The translations under genes were made by a program, and so were the position numbers. Shown piece after piece: positions 47,282 to 58,928 of a stretch of 64,000 nt of DNA (within the stretch, counting starts at the first letter, position 1; each line of letters starts with the position of its first letter). The notes below the pieces were generated by a model. The model ran no database searches and was not told the origin of the DNA. It saw nothing but the letters and a program-made list of their open reading frames with translations. The stretch is from Fasciolopsis buskii (taxonomy: Eukaryota > Platyhelminthes > Trematoda > Plagiorchiida > Fasciolidae): the NCBI GenBank assembly GCA_008360955.1, contig LUCM01010366.1:62001-126000 (forward strand). The letters are read 5' to 3'.

Positions 47282-47655
47282 GACCCAACCCCAACCAGCG
47301 CAGTCTATTAAGTTTCATACTCTGAAATAAGGTGTTCTGAGGGCCTGCATGTAGTATTGAATTCCTCACCACATTACTGACCCGGTCACTACATCCAGTC
47401 CTAATGATACCACTTATACATCGGTCATCGAAAACCTTCATGCGACGAACATTTCCGGCAAGAATATTCCATGTCTGGAAACCATACAACGGAACTGAGC
47501 TCAATGCACACGATTTTTTCCGATTGCAGTGAAATATCAGGCCGACACCAAAAGTATTTCACTCCGACGTAAGCGGCTCGAGCCTTCAAGATACACGTGC
47601 TTACTTCCACTGCCGAGTTACGATCATTCAAAACACAGCTACCAAGGTAGGTGAA
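47282..47655 (-). mobile_element. RTE-like LINE family 1, inverted C-terminal fragment
   Basis: On the minus strand it reads TYLGSCVLNDRNSAVEVSTC, RPDISLQSEKIVCIELSSVV, FDDRCISGIIRTGCSDRVSN and MKLNRLRWLG. It abuts the plus-strand copy head to head at 47281/47282, in the same domain where the other copy stops. Confidence 0.85.
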
Positions 47656-47659
47656 GTAG

Positions 47660-49330
47660 ATTTATGCTGTGTCTGAAATGCCCGTACAGTACTCCACTTC
47701 CGTGATCATTTCGTAGTTCAGATGCTACCTCATTCTTTGGTTTCACCGTTCGCGTTTCCCGTGATCTGGTCTGGAATTCTCGGAGTCAGACTGGCTTTGG
47801 GATCGTTTTTGAACATGCGGGGCAGTATCAACAGTCGTTTGTGTGCAGTTTCTTGGACGTTTCTGTACGTGTGAATAGTAGTCGGTTGAAGCGTCCTTGC
47901 CTATTGGTCTATGCGCCCACTGCCACTCCCTTAAGATCGAAGATAAATTCTATCGGAAGTTATCTTGATTACTCTTCATTGTGCGTTCAGTGGATGTTGC
48001 AGTCGTTGATGGTAATCTTGACGTCCAACAAAAGTAATGAACAGAGTAGGAACGGCAAGTCGGTGGTAGATTTTCTGCCGTATCGGCTGGGACTAACAAC
48101 GGGGATCGTCTCATGCAAGGTTGTTCTGACCATAGGCTGTTACTGAGTGACACCAATTTTTGTGATAACTGCCAACATCATCTCACCTGGAGTCCTCTTT
48201 CGCCTTCACGGAATTAGAATCAGATTGATTGCGTTGCTAGCAGTCACCGGTGACTTGGATCAATCGAGGATTGCCGATCACTGTACCGATTTTGAGTGCA
48301 TCTCGTCTGCCATCGTACCAGGAAGAAAACCATGTGTGATACACGTCTGATGACCTTTGACTCCATTTTCTACTGGATCTCTCAATGCAGCTTTCGTTTC
48401 AACAAAATGCCCAGGATCCGAGCGAAAACTGGAATTGGGACGAAGAACGGATGTACTCAGTGGTAATGTTAGGCCTAGAAAAGGTGGATATTCTCGACCT
48501 CAGTTGCTCGTTTGGATGCTCGCGGATACGTCTTCTCGGATACCACATGCAACGAGAAGGGTAAATCCCTAAGAAGTCTTCCGACCAAGAGCCCGATGAA
48601 TAATCGTGAGCAGTGGTGGATAGGGGAAATATACGGAAGTGGAAAAGTCTGCGGCTATCGGCAATAGTTGCAACCTTTACGGACTGATTAGAAATATTGG
48701 GCAATGGAATCCGACAGAAAGCCAGATGATCAGTAATTCCGATGGCATACTGACTCACTATCAGATGACTTGCTAAACAGAACACTTTTTGGAGTAGTTT
48801 AGTTGGCCTTCAGCCGCCACGGACCTTCCATTTATGCCTGCAAGTGAAAAGATCAATGTAAATATCAGCCCTTCATCAGAAACTGAGACATACAAGGACG
48901 GAGGTTCTGTTTAAAGTATCATTTGCGCCAGATAAACGGTTTTCATCCTTGGTGGCTATGTGTTAACGTCGGAGTTGACGAATCTCATGAGATCATTCTG
49001 AGCAAGAGGAGAAATTCCTAAGGACCGATGAGAATCGGCAATTGTGCAAAAATACAAGAAAGGTGATAGATCCGCATGTGAAAAATACAAAGGAATTAGT
49101 TTAGTAGGCATTGCATCCAAACTGTTGGCTGGCATTATCTTCTGCCGATCATCCGCTGCTCGCGAAAGATGTATGCGTGAGAATCAAGTACGTTTTTGTA
49201 CACGGTTTAGCGAGGCAAGCAGGGGTTGAAAAATACTGGTGGTGACCTGTGGATGACACCGGAATGAGGTATGGAAGCCCTAACCAGTGAACCGGCTCTT
49301 TTATGTCCAATTGGGTGTGACTCAATGTAG
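47660..49330 (+). mobile_element. RTE-like LINE family 2, endonuclease and early reverse-transcriptase part
   Basis: From 47660 it matches 11640 onward: CAGTACTCCACTTCCGTGAT, GTTTCACCGTTCGCGTTTCC, GTGAATAGTAGTCGGTTGAAGC, then [10 protein letters not shown]. Further on, KYKKGDRSACEKYKGISLVG and IASKLLAGI (about 49048-49135) form the reverse-transcriptase KKGD...C.NYRGISL box. It fades out near 49330. Many stops. Confidence 0.8.
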
Positions 49331-50170
49331 TAGTCACTGGCATGCTTACATCTGTTCAACTGCTTACCAGATAAATGAGCTTTCTTTACTCCTCGTACTC
49401 ATTTTCTCTTGTGAACAGTTGGTGCTTTTAGGAGGGAAAGAAAGCGAGAGCGCTTGGAACTAAGTTAGCGGTTGTGAAATTTGAGCTAATTGTAATCTGA
49501 TACGATGCAATAAAGCTAACAAATTGGCTTACAACCACCTAAGACTTCAACCGATCAGATATGGTGAAAATCCGGGGAACGGAGACTACGTACGTTACCA
49601 AAGTAGCAGATAATGGTAGGATCCAGGCTAGAGGCTATCGAGATAACAGTCGCCTAGCCGGGTTGAATACGAACGGTTGGTGACTAGTTTACACCATGCA
49701 TATTCTATCCGGAAGCAATTTCTATTTCCTCATTTCTTTCTTGTTTATATTTAATTATCCAAATACATAACGATGCACACAATGCTCAAGGATGGGCCAC
49801 GACCAACTGAAAGCTGTCAGAAGAGAAAATTCACCACAAGTGAGAAGTTTCCAATCCGCCATCCTCAAATTGCAGCTTCAGTACGATGATCGCGATTAGA
49901 ATAAGCTGAGCATGAAGCGAAAATCTTAGCAACAACCTATTGTCACTCTCAATTCACATCAAATTTGCGCAATTTGTGAATTTGTTCGACTATGAAATGT
50001 CCTCATGATCTTATTTTTCTACGTGATAAACCGCATATTATTAAGAAAAAATCAACGACTGGCATCCACGGAATGGTTGAGGCAGCAGGGTTTTTTGCGC
50101 AGCCCCGGACCGTATGTCGATTTGGCTCAGTTGAAGGACAAAATCGAGGGGCAATTTGTCCCGATCATAG

Positions 50171-50206
<36 letters not shown>

Positions 50207-50359
50207 CTCAGTTCATTGGGATCCGCCGTCACCAAGTGTATGCAACCGTACCGAGGCGCACGGATGCATTCATACATGCACATTTTATATATACGCTCTG
50301 AATCTTCGAAGTGCAAAACCCCGTTTCAGGGTCGGTTTGGCTCAAAGCCGATCCATCAT
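49331..50359. other. Stretch between two family 2 pieces, containing a GT array
   Basis: The reverse-transcriptase core expected between the flanking family 2 parts is absent. I recognise no other element. Overlapping frames around 50000-50300 span the GT array and have no motif. Confidence 0.4.
50171..50205. repeat. (GT)n microsatellite
   Basis: An uninterrupted alternating TG run of about 35 bases. Confidence 0.95.
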
Positions 50360-51148
50360 TCCTGGAAGAGGAAAACGGGGTAAGATAGATAGATTTAATT
50401 ACTTTGGTAGTACTATCTCAACTAGTGGTCGTGAGTCGGATGAAGTATCTCCGCCCTTATAAAAAGCCCGCTGGGCGTTTGCTAATCTCAAGAATTTGTG
50501 GCATCCACAAGATATCTGCTCTGCGGTTCCGAAACATGGTCGTTGAGAACAGAAAACATGCGAACAATTTCGGTGTTGGACCACGGTTATCTTCGTCACG
50601 TTTGTAAAATATGGTGGGACAATTTTGTGCGTAATTCGAAGGTTAGGCCTAAGGTACTGGTTCCTAGTGTCCGATCTTTAGAATAGGCACTGAATGAGGA
50701 TAGTTTGAGGTGGTTGGGATGTTTTTGTTCAAGCCCATAGAACGAATGTCGGTCTAGTTGTACGTTGTTCTTCGAGGCAGTTAATAATTGGGGGATGGTT
50801 CGCGGTTGCCAGTCGATGACGTGGGTATGAAGTACGAAAGCTTTAACTAGCGGACTGGCTCGTGTAGATGTAGCTGGATTACGGTGTTGGGGTCCACGAG
50901 ATCCCCTGAATCAATGATTGGAGATGGTGTGTGATATGGCTGAGTGCCGCAACCAGTGGGGTTCTTGCACTCGAAATCTTTCTTCTGTATGGAATTTCAA
51001 CTTGCTAATTTGCATTCGATCTTTTATTATTCCCAGTTCTTTTGTTCTGATAGAGTTGATGATGGTGTGAGGTGGTAGCCACAATCAGAGCACTTTGGTG
51101 CAATGCTACCGGTTGTCCGAGCTGAACTGAACTGAATTGAAGTGAGCT
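50360..51148 (+). mobile_element. RTE-like LINE family 2, 3' end with CTGAA-type tail
   Basis: Pieces of the C-terminal region appear: CGSETWSLRTENMRTISVLD (about 50520-50580), FNYFGSTISTSGRESDEVSP (about 50394), RCWGPRDPLNQ-like sequence near 50880 and a CTRNLSS end near 50975. The 3' UTR at 51000-51145 matches 14040-14178 and ends in CTGAACTGAACTGAATTGAA at 51122-51141. Stops and shifts are frequent. Confidence 0.8.
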
Positions 51149-51623
51149 GGCCCAATTCAAAGGTCCATAATGGTCTAACAAACTACGAGAACCAGTTTTA
51201 TTTCATTAATTTACTTTATATTAGCCCCCATTTTCTGAGGCGAGGACTCCGAACCATTTGACACCCGCTACTCAGTTTCGCAATCCATATCCTGTACGCA
51301 CGCGGCAGTATAGCAGTGAGTTAACTAGGCTGTCTGCACTCATGCTCCTTACCTATAAAAATGCATTTCTATCCCGCAATAATGATATTACTAATAATAT
51401 CATTATTAATTATAGCTAACAAGACATGGTCACCGCTTTATGTTACAATGAAGTCCTATAATAACCAATGTCACAAAGAACTTGGTGACTACCATTCAAA
51501 CAAATACTTTATTTGTTAGTCATAATGTTCCTCTCATTTCTTTCGCAGTCTCCATAGAACAACCACACAATGCCTCCTGGAGGAGCCGTCCTTCCATCGT
51601 GAGCTGTAGAGTCAGGGGAGGCC
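51149..51623. other. AT-rich unassigned stretch with a perfect hairpin
   Basis: This holds a 13-base perfect inverted repeat at 51378-51407 (arms AATAATGATATTA and its complement, four-base spacer). Nothing else is recognisable. Confidence 0.5.
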
Positions 51624-51794
51624 CGCGGTGGCCAAGTGGATAAGGTCGTGGCGTTTGGAAGGGGAAGTTATGGGTTCGAATCCTCTCGCCGCCGGTCAAC
51701 TTCCCCACTTGGTGGCCTTCAGCTGGTCGTGACACCCTTCCTGAAAAGTGACGCACACTGTTGTTTCGTTAATAGAGGAAGTAAAAGATAAAAG
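51624..51794 (+). mobile_element. tRNA-derived SINE type A, copy 2 (best preserved)
   Basis: The head resembles a type II tRNA: CGCGGTGGCCAAGTGGATAA (A box GTGGCCAAGTGG) and a perfect B box GGTTCGAATCC at 51674-51684. The body CAACTTCCCCACTTGGTGGC, ACACCCTTCCTGAAAAGTGA and the tail TTAATAGAGGAAGTAAAAG are shared with the other three copies. The acceptor-stem and anticodon arms do not fold as a functional tRNA, so I call it a SINE. Confidence 0.82.
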
Positions 51795-53689
51795 GTGTTT
51801 TAGACTATATGACCTTCAGACATGCATGTTTAAGGTCGGCGAAGTTGCCCACTTGGCCATCACTACACCCCGGGTTTCAACAGTTCTCTCTTGTTCTTTC
51901 TCACTAATTTCGTGTTTTGTATCAAATTACCTGGCCTGGACTCATTGGTGATTCTAAAATATCAGTTGCCAGATTGCTTAAGTTTTGCTCACATTTTTTC
52001 AGCGGCATAATATTCACGGGATCATAGTGTGTACTACGAAGAGAACAACACGTGGTATGACATGTGACAGATGGGGAGCCACATGACATGGGAGGGACAT
52101 GGAACCATCCGCCAGGCGGGTGTTATTACGATCAGACGAGGTCGGATTCCAAATGCACAAACCCGTCCGCACAAGCGCTGCAGTGCAATTGCCGATGGGG
52201 TGGTGTCCCCGAAAGGTACATACATTCGCGTATGTGCACATTTGCACAAATCGATGCAGTGTATGCATTAAACATCAAGACCGCGAATATTGTAACGACC
52301 GTCGACGGTTATCGGGTGAAACGTGTTTATCTCAATATTGCAATTTAACCGAACGGGGGATTTTGCCTGAATAACGTCCGTTCATTTTATTTTTCAAGCA
52401 AATGGGAAAAAAAGACACCAACGAACTGATCACCTGTATTGTGTTCCGGCACATGTCAAAATCAGCTAGCTAGTTTCCGTTTGACTCTACAACTCATAGA
52501 CCGTGCTAACTTGTTCCAATTGGTTTCAATGTGTAACTTTTCGCCGAAAAACTTTTATCTGATTTTTTCGAGTACATCGTCTTCCGGTTAATTAATCACG
52601 CAATTGAAAAGCAAACACGTGGAAACATTCCAGTCTACTCGTTGGTAGATAGGATCTCGATTTTGTAAAGGTGACCACCTTGATTCAGGGGTATTATATG
52701 TGTTAGACATGTTCTAACTGGTGATATTCATAACCCCATTAGAAGCACTTGAATCCACATTGCGTCATGTGTTCGGGATTCATTTTACCGGTTGTACACG
52801 TGACTCGGCACAAAGTCCCCACCGATTCGTGACATGTGATCCGTTGTGCAGGTGACATGGACAAACTCCAACTTGCTTGAATAAAAAGGAGTGGTAATTA
52901 GCCGAAGTTGTGACGATTGAACAAACTTCTTTCTGTATTTCATTTTCCAGTCAAATTTAGGCCATATGAACCGTGAAAAAACATTTTCGTCAAGATTATT
53001 GTCACTGTCTTCATTACTTTCGTGTTTTTTTTGCTCCAGTCCTACGGTTTGAATGAAAATTCAGTTGGTAAAGCTTCACGATTTAGATGCCCTTTAACTG
53101 ACGATGTTTCATTTCCACGCCGGCTACCATCACCTCATTACTCGGACGGATTTGTTTTCATTTGCGGGCATTGTTTGTCGGTCGGATTTACTACTACTCA
53201 AAACAGTGTCCCGAAATTTCTCCTCGCTTAGACTTCACTACGCATGTACATCACGGATTTCCGACTGAACCAAAAAAGAAGCATTCTTGCCGGCAGGCTG
53301 CTCTTAAATGCAACTGTACTTACCCACCCACCCCCAGCACCCTCCAAAGCCAGAATGTCTGTTCCATCTCTACCGGATATCAACCATACGCCGTCTGTTC
53401 ACAAAATTACCGGATCTGTCTCTTAATTTCGCTGTCGGATACACGTTCATACTTGTGTGATTTGCATTCAAGAGTCATGACTGAACTCACATTGTTGCAG
53501 ATTTCCTAATATGCATTCAATGCTTAATGTATACCGAATGGACAGACAATTTAGCCCTAAGACAACCAAACGTGGCTTGATCACATACACAAACCTGAAC
53601 CAATTTATTCATATTCATTTTGTGGTATTGCCTTCCCGGCCATTCAGTGTCATCCCAAGATTTCTTGCCATAGGAACACAATTATAATG
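51795..53689. other. Unassigned stretch with a GC-richer island
   Basis: Between 52060 and 52350 three overlapping plus frames and two minus frames stay open for 60-94 codons in a locally GC-rich segment. None carries a motif I know. Frames at 53020-53510 are likewise unassigned and may belong to the 5' part of the LINE that follows. Confidence 0.35.
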
Positions 53690-55990
53690 AACTTGTACGT
53701 AACTCCTTGTTGCATACAAACTGGCATTTTATCTTTTTCCGATTCTTTTTTCTATCTTTCCTAGTCCCGTTGATGGATAATAACTTACACATCATCGTGG
53801 TTGATTTTAATCACACGTCGACATTTCCCCGTTAGCCTTGTTTGTTCTGATTGATTATCCATTTCGCCAACCAGAAGTAACTCCACCCTGGGTAGCATTA
53901 TTTTTACCAAACAACTCGATTTATACTGCCTTAAATTATGTTTTCGAATTTCTATCAGTGATCTGTTACTTTTAAAATCCAAAGTTTAATCCCGGGCAGC
54001 TTTCCAATCTTCAAGGAGTTTGACTAAGTCAAAAGGCGACTAGATAATCTTTTAGGGAAAACATCTTTCTTCTTCAGCGATCTTTTTTCATGCAAATTCA
54101 TGGTTTTCTTTTGAACTTTTAAATACTACTGTCACCGTCTTTGTGGATACACTCAACCTAATTTTTTGATATGCATTATCCTCTGGAAACAATTTTTCCC
54201 CGTAACGGTCGTATTGCTTTATGCACACTGAAGGTCCTCAAGAGACGGGAGGAACAATTCCACAACTTACGGGATTCGTAAAAAGTCAAATTCCCTTCAT
54301 CCCCAATATCAAAGGAAGTAAAACCAATCGACCCATCTTATACAAGCCAATTTTTGACCAGCGGCAACAACAGCCGCCGGTGGCTAGGAATTTGGCTTCC
54401 GTATGGAAAGAAAACCAAACCACTAAACCGTACTACAGATACAGAAGGCATCAACCGAGCGTTTATTTATCCATGTAATGACATGGAAGTTTCACGGTTC
54501 CCAAACGAGTTTATTCACCTAAGGAAGAAGTGTTCAAACTTCTTCGCTCGAGCAACTTAACCACAGGTGTAGGTCTTGATGGTATGTCTTGACTTCTACC
54601 AAAATACAGTGTCACTTCACCCACCGATGCATTTACTTCCTTTCTTAATACCTACTTACGCAAACGTTCCACTTCTGATTGCTGAAGATCAGTCACTATT
54701 ATGCTCATCGCCAAATCTAGTAATTTAAGTATTCCGTCCAAAAGCTTTCATCCTATGGATCTTACATCATGCGGTCTAACACAACGCACCGTTCTGAGTT
54801 GTCTTCCTTCTTCTGTTAGTGTGCCCGATGACTCGTTTCAGTTTCCGTGGAAGCCAAACGGGTCCACTTTGGATACTGTGACTTCCCTGGTTCGTGACAT
54901 TACCAAATCCTTGGATGCATCAGCCATATCTGTCGATGTACTTTCTTAGATTTTGCATCTACATCGGACTCTGTTCCACGATCTTTACTTCTTTGCAAAT
55001 TAGAACAATTCGACTGTCCCAAGGGCCTCTTGGCATGGTTATCAGACTACTTCACCAACAGAACTCAGTGCACAAGATTGGTAAGAAACAAATCTACCAC
55101 GTTGGTAAACAATTCTGAAGTTTTTCAAGGAGCTGTCTATTCTACTTATTTGTTTTCAACATACATCAGCGTCCTACAAGCTAGTTCTACTGGTCAACTA
55201 GTCAAATGCGCGGATGACGTCGCCCTCTGTCAGTCCGATTCTGGAGCTGAAGATCTCTTCAACTTTTCCAACAACTTGTCTTCCATTCATGATTTCTCTG
55301 TTTGCTCTGAATTAACACTTAATTTGTCAAAATGTGTCGAATGTTTGTTTACTTTTTCTCGGTCTGCTCACTCGATTGACCCTTCCTTCACTACCACAGC
55401 ATCACTCACCAGGGTAGATTCCGTCAAATACTTCGGAATTACCACAAATAAAAACTCGAGGTGGTTCTCTCACATTTCTAATTGTGTAAAAAAACTTAGA
55501 AGACTAGCATTTTGCATACAAATACGTCTGTATTTCTTGGTTTAACAAAGCATTGCCTCTCTGTTTGTTTACCGGCGTTTTTCCCGCTCTCCTGTATTGT
55601 TCTCCCGTCACTTTTTCTGGCTTCCTAACGAAAAGACTTCAGAACGCTTCGTCGTGGTTTGTCAGTCGTCAGTGTGCATCTTTCATACTACTGAAAGAAC
55701 TTTGCATGCAACCATCCGCATGCGAAAAATTTGCACGAAATTCTTTCGAGTCCATCTCATCCCTTACACAACGACTTTTCTTAATGTCATTCTCATACCT
55801 TCCTCTCCATACCTTCTCGCATAAATTTCTATAGGAACTCAATTGTTCCCTACCTAGCTCACCAACCGAGAACAGATCATCACTGACTTTCTGAACAATC
55901 TCTCGTGAACTTTAAATGCTTCATTCTTCGCTACGTTTTTTCCCAATTCTGTATTCCGATTAGATGACGAAAGCATTCGTCTTTGGCTGA
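53690..55990 (+). mobile_element. Jockey/CR1-like LINE (family 4), plus-strand copy
   Basis: An endonuclease remnant DNNLHIIVVDFNHTSTFP (about 53774-53825) matches EYNLHIIVGDFNHASTLP in the minus copy at 58.5 kb. The linker INRAFIYP and EVFKLLRSSNLTTGVGLDGM precede the reverse transcriptase: HPMDLTSCGLTQRTVLSCLP, DITKSLDASAISVDV, LSDYFTNRTQCTRL, GAVYSTYLFSTYIS and VKCADDVALC (core at 55207-55218). FPALLYCSPVTFSGFLTK then leads to a PLHTFSHKF-like end. The catalytic YADD is changed to CADD, and stops and shifts abound. Confidence 0.82.
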
Positions 55991-56982
55991 AATGCGAACA
56001 TCCATGCAGGCAATAGTCCAAATAAGACAATGCAAAACATACGAGGATTTCGTGAGCCATTTACAAAGCCTACCGATTGCAAAGCATCAATGAAGCGGGT
56101 GTCGATTACCGGGTTTTCGATTTTTGCATCAATTTTTTTGATTTACTATGGTTTCGTGCCATTTGTCTTCACCGCGTATCTCGTTATTGGGAAGTTTGCA
56201 ATTTGCGTGATATGACAAACGTGATTTGGAGTGGTCAAATTAACGAGCAGTGTTGACATTTTCCCCATTGGCTGACCACGCTCTTTGGTCCTGACTCGTT
56301 CATGAGGGGCCTAGGAAATTTGTTGCATTCGTACAGAGAACAAAAAAGCTGATTTATCAACAAGGCGTGTCAGCTTACACGTACTGTTTTAAACCAAATA
56401 AAACTGCTTCCCATAGATATTGTCACCTAGCAACTAATCAATCGTCACAACATTAGCCTTAAAGGTGATCCAATTGCATTGATAGTTCATGCCGATTAAA
56501 ATAACAACAGTCGAGAGCATAAAAATGGTTTTTGTACCTGACGGTCATATTCCAGGCGAGGTTAAATCACCACAGAAATTTGTTTGTTGATGCTTTTCGA
56601 GTACCAAAAAAAAGTGAATAAGTTCACCAGGGACAAATTCCATCAAAACCTAAATTGTACCAGTCTGATTAGGGAAAATGGTTTTTGGTATACAAATTTT
56701 TCATCTTACAGTTCACCTAACTCACATTGTGCCTGGTCATGTTTTGTCATACGTTATCATATGGTACCAACATTGTCCAATTTTCACTTGGTTACTTATA
56801 ATCGGCCCCAACTTGCGAAATCATAAATTGATCACGAACTGTTGTATGGAATGCACGAAATCGAACGCAACGGTAAGCATGATTAAATGCAAAGATTTAG
56901 TACACACGTCAAATCGATCAGCTACAAATAAACAAAGTTCGTCATGCCCACCTTCAATCTGAGCACCAGAATAAGGTTTTAT
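55991..56982. other. Unassigned stretch
   Basis: No motif, repeat match or RNA gene was seen. Confidence 0.4.
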
Positions 56983-57156
56983 TTTATCTTTTACTTCCTT
57001 TATTATTAATGAAACAACAATGTACATCAACTTTCAGGAAGGGGGCCGCAACCAGCAGAGGGCTTCCAAGTGGAGAAGTTGACCGACGGTGGGAGGATTC
57101 GAATTCGTGATCTTCACGTCTAAAAGCCACGACCTAATCCGTTTGGCCACTGCCGG
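56983..57156 (-). mobile_element. tRNA-derived SINE type A, copy 3
   Basis: The minus strand reads GGCAGTGGCCAAACGGATTA, a B box decayed to GAATTCGAATCC (57099-57110 on the plus strand, reversed), CAACTTCTCCACTTGGAAGC, GGCCCCCTTCCTGAAAGTTG and the tail ATTAATAATAAAGGAAGTAAAA. Head, body and tail match the copies at 9.3 and 51.6 kb. Confidence 0.8.
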
Positions 57157-57744
57157 TGATATTCATGGTCTGGGTTGATAGATATGGCGTGGTGTGTTTG
57201 AAAGAGCTGAGTCGCAATGAACAATTTCAGGCTGCCGGGTGTCTGACTGCTGGACAAAAAATTGGCGAGGTATACGGAAGTGTTATAAAGCAGAACGCGA
57301 TGCTGTATCTTGTACCTTGGGTGTTTCAAACGGTGCACGATGCACCGCTCGACAAAAAATGATTTACGAACGAAGAAGCCGAGAATAGTCAAATGACTTG
57401 AGCGTTTTTCTACATCTACGTCGATGCACCTGAGCCTGCCATCGTAACTGTGCAAAATTGATTCGGCTGACACGTACAGCCGCACGTGTTTACGGTCAGA
57501 GACTGATCCCGCGGACAGTAGGGACATGCTTGGATGGTGAATACACACACACACATACACACACACAAACATGAAATAAGCACGTCTAGGCATCAACTCC
57601 GCTCCACTTGGACTGGCTCTTGGTACGAGCCAAGATAATGTCATGTTTCTCGTGATCCATTCTGTCGACGGTTCATGGAGTCAGGCATGGGAGCAACAGT
57701 GACGAGTCTTCAGCAGTGAGGCATAGAAAACAAGCTTAGTGATG
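57157..57744. other. Unassigned stretch with a CA array
   Basis: Contains a short (CA)n run at 57541-57568 (one T interruption). Frames here have no recognisable motif. Confidence 0.4.
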
Positions 57745-58847
57745 TGCTAATCAGAAGTGCATGCATCCAACTGGGCCATAGCACCATGCGTTAAGGGAGC
57801 TGTGGGCTAACTACCAGGACCAACCTCCGTGGGAATTTTATTGGTACGGAGGAGCTCAAACACCATTTCCACAGTAAAACGTGTAACTGTCGTATCATCA
57901 TCCGGTGTGAATGAATGGATGAAAGCTTGGTTAATCCTGTCGACTTCCGAAGAATATTTCACACGTTTCTTTTACTTCCCACGCAACAGTCCAATGTCTT
58001 GCCACAGAAATGGATTGTTGCTACAACTCAAGAGTTGGCTGGCGAATGTCATGTCGATGCGTTGAATTTCTGATTTTATTTAGTTGGAAGTGTACTGCAC
58101 GCTTGAGTTATTACGAGATTTGTAGAGGTGCTCCTTGCATCTTCTCAGAGATTTCAGTTTTTTGGTGGGGATACGGTCACTTGAGACGAGTAGTGTTTCT
58201 GAGAGTCAGCAGATATCAAAGATCGCGTTGGCCGTCTCTGTGAGCAGGGGTTCAAAAGAGAAACAGGTAGATGCGAGTGGAAGGGATTTCTGAAGAATAT
58301 GGTTGTTGCGTGAAAGGTTACGGAGACAAACTCGGATTTGATTTTTCGCCTGAAGGAATGGAAAGCTGACCTAGAGTATAAGAGCACGCAAGGAAAATAA
58401 ATGGTAGTGGTTGGTAATAACTCTATCTAAAATAGTGCCCTCTGGTGGGAGAAACGCAGAGATCAGTCAAATCAAACATAGTCAGTGGTAGTGTGGATGC
58501 GTGATTAAAATCGCCTACAATAATATGTAGATTATACTCAAGAAGAGGAGCAATAAACACTAGAAAAGAGTCAAAAAATGTGATACTTTGTTGCGAGCTA
58601 AAGGGGGCAATGTATAAGTTGGTTGTGATAGTGCTGTTTTGACGAGAAAACCTATGATAACACTGTGTAACGAGTCAGTCAATTTAGATCAGCGAGTACG
58701 TATAAACAACTTCGGACTTACCAGACCATAAAGAGTTGATGTATGTTGCAACACCACCTCTAGTCTTTTTCTTGCAAGAAACGCTGTCCTGCCGATGGAG
58801 ACTGAAGCCGTCTGTGGACACGGGTGAATCAGCAATGTCCCGGGAAA
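57745..58847 (-). mobile_element. Jockey/CR1-like LINE (family 4), minus-strand endonuclease half
   Basis: Reading down from 58847: STDGFSLHRQDSVSCKKKTR and GGVATYINSLWSGKSEVV, then YIAPFSSQQSITFFDSFLVF and LLEYNLHIIVGDFNHASTLP (about 58560-58490), an intact GDFNH endonuclease box. The linker INQAFIHSFTPDDDTTVTRF and EMVFELLRTNKIPTEVGPGS end near 57805. No reverse transcriptase follows. The 5' side is interrupted at 58848 by the tail of a family 1 insertion. Confidence 0.75.
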
Positions 58848-58848
58848 G

Positions 58849-58888
<40 letters not shown>

Positions 58889-58892
58889 TATT

Positions 58893-58928
<36 letters not shown>

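Noticed and set aside
50005..50462. Overlapping plus-strand frames spanning the GT array
   Set aside because: They are open because the dinucleotide repeat has no stops; no domain is visible and the end runs into family 2 LINE sequence.
52064..52374. Ribosomal-protein-like exon in the GC-richer island
   Set aside because: I tested the frames against remembered conserved ribosomal proteins and none matched; left unassigned.
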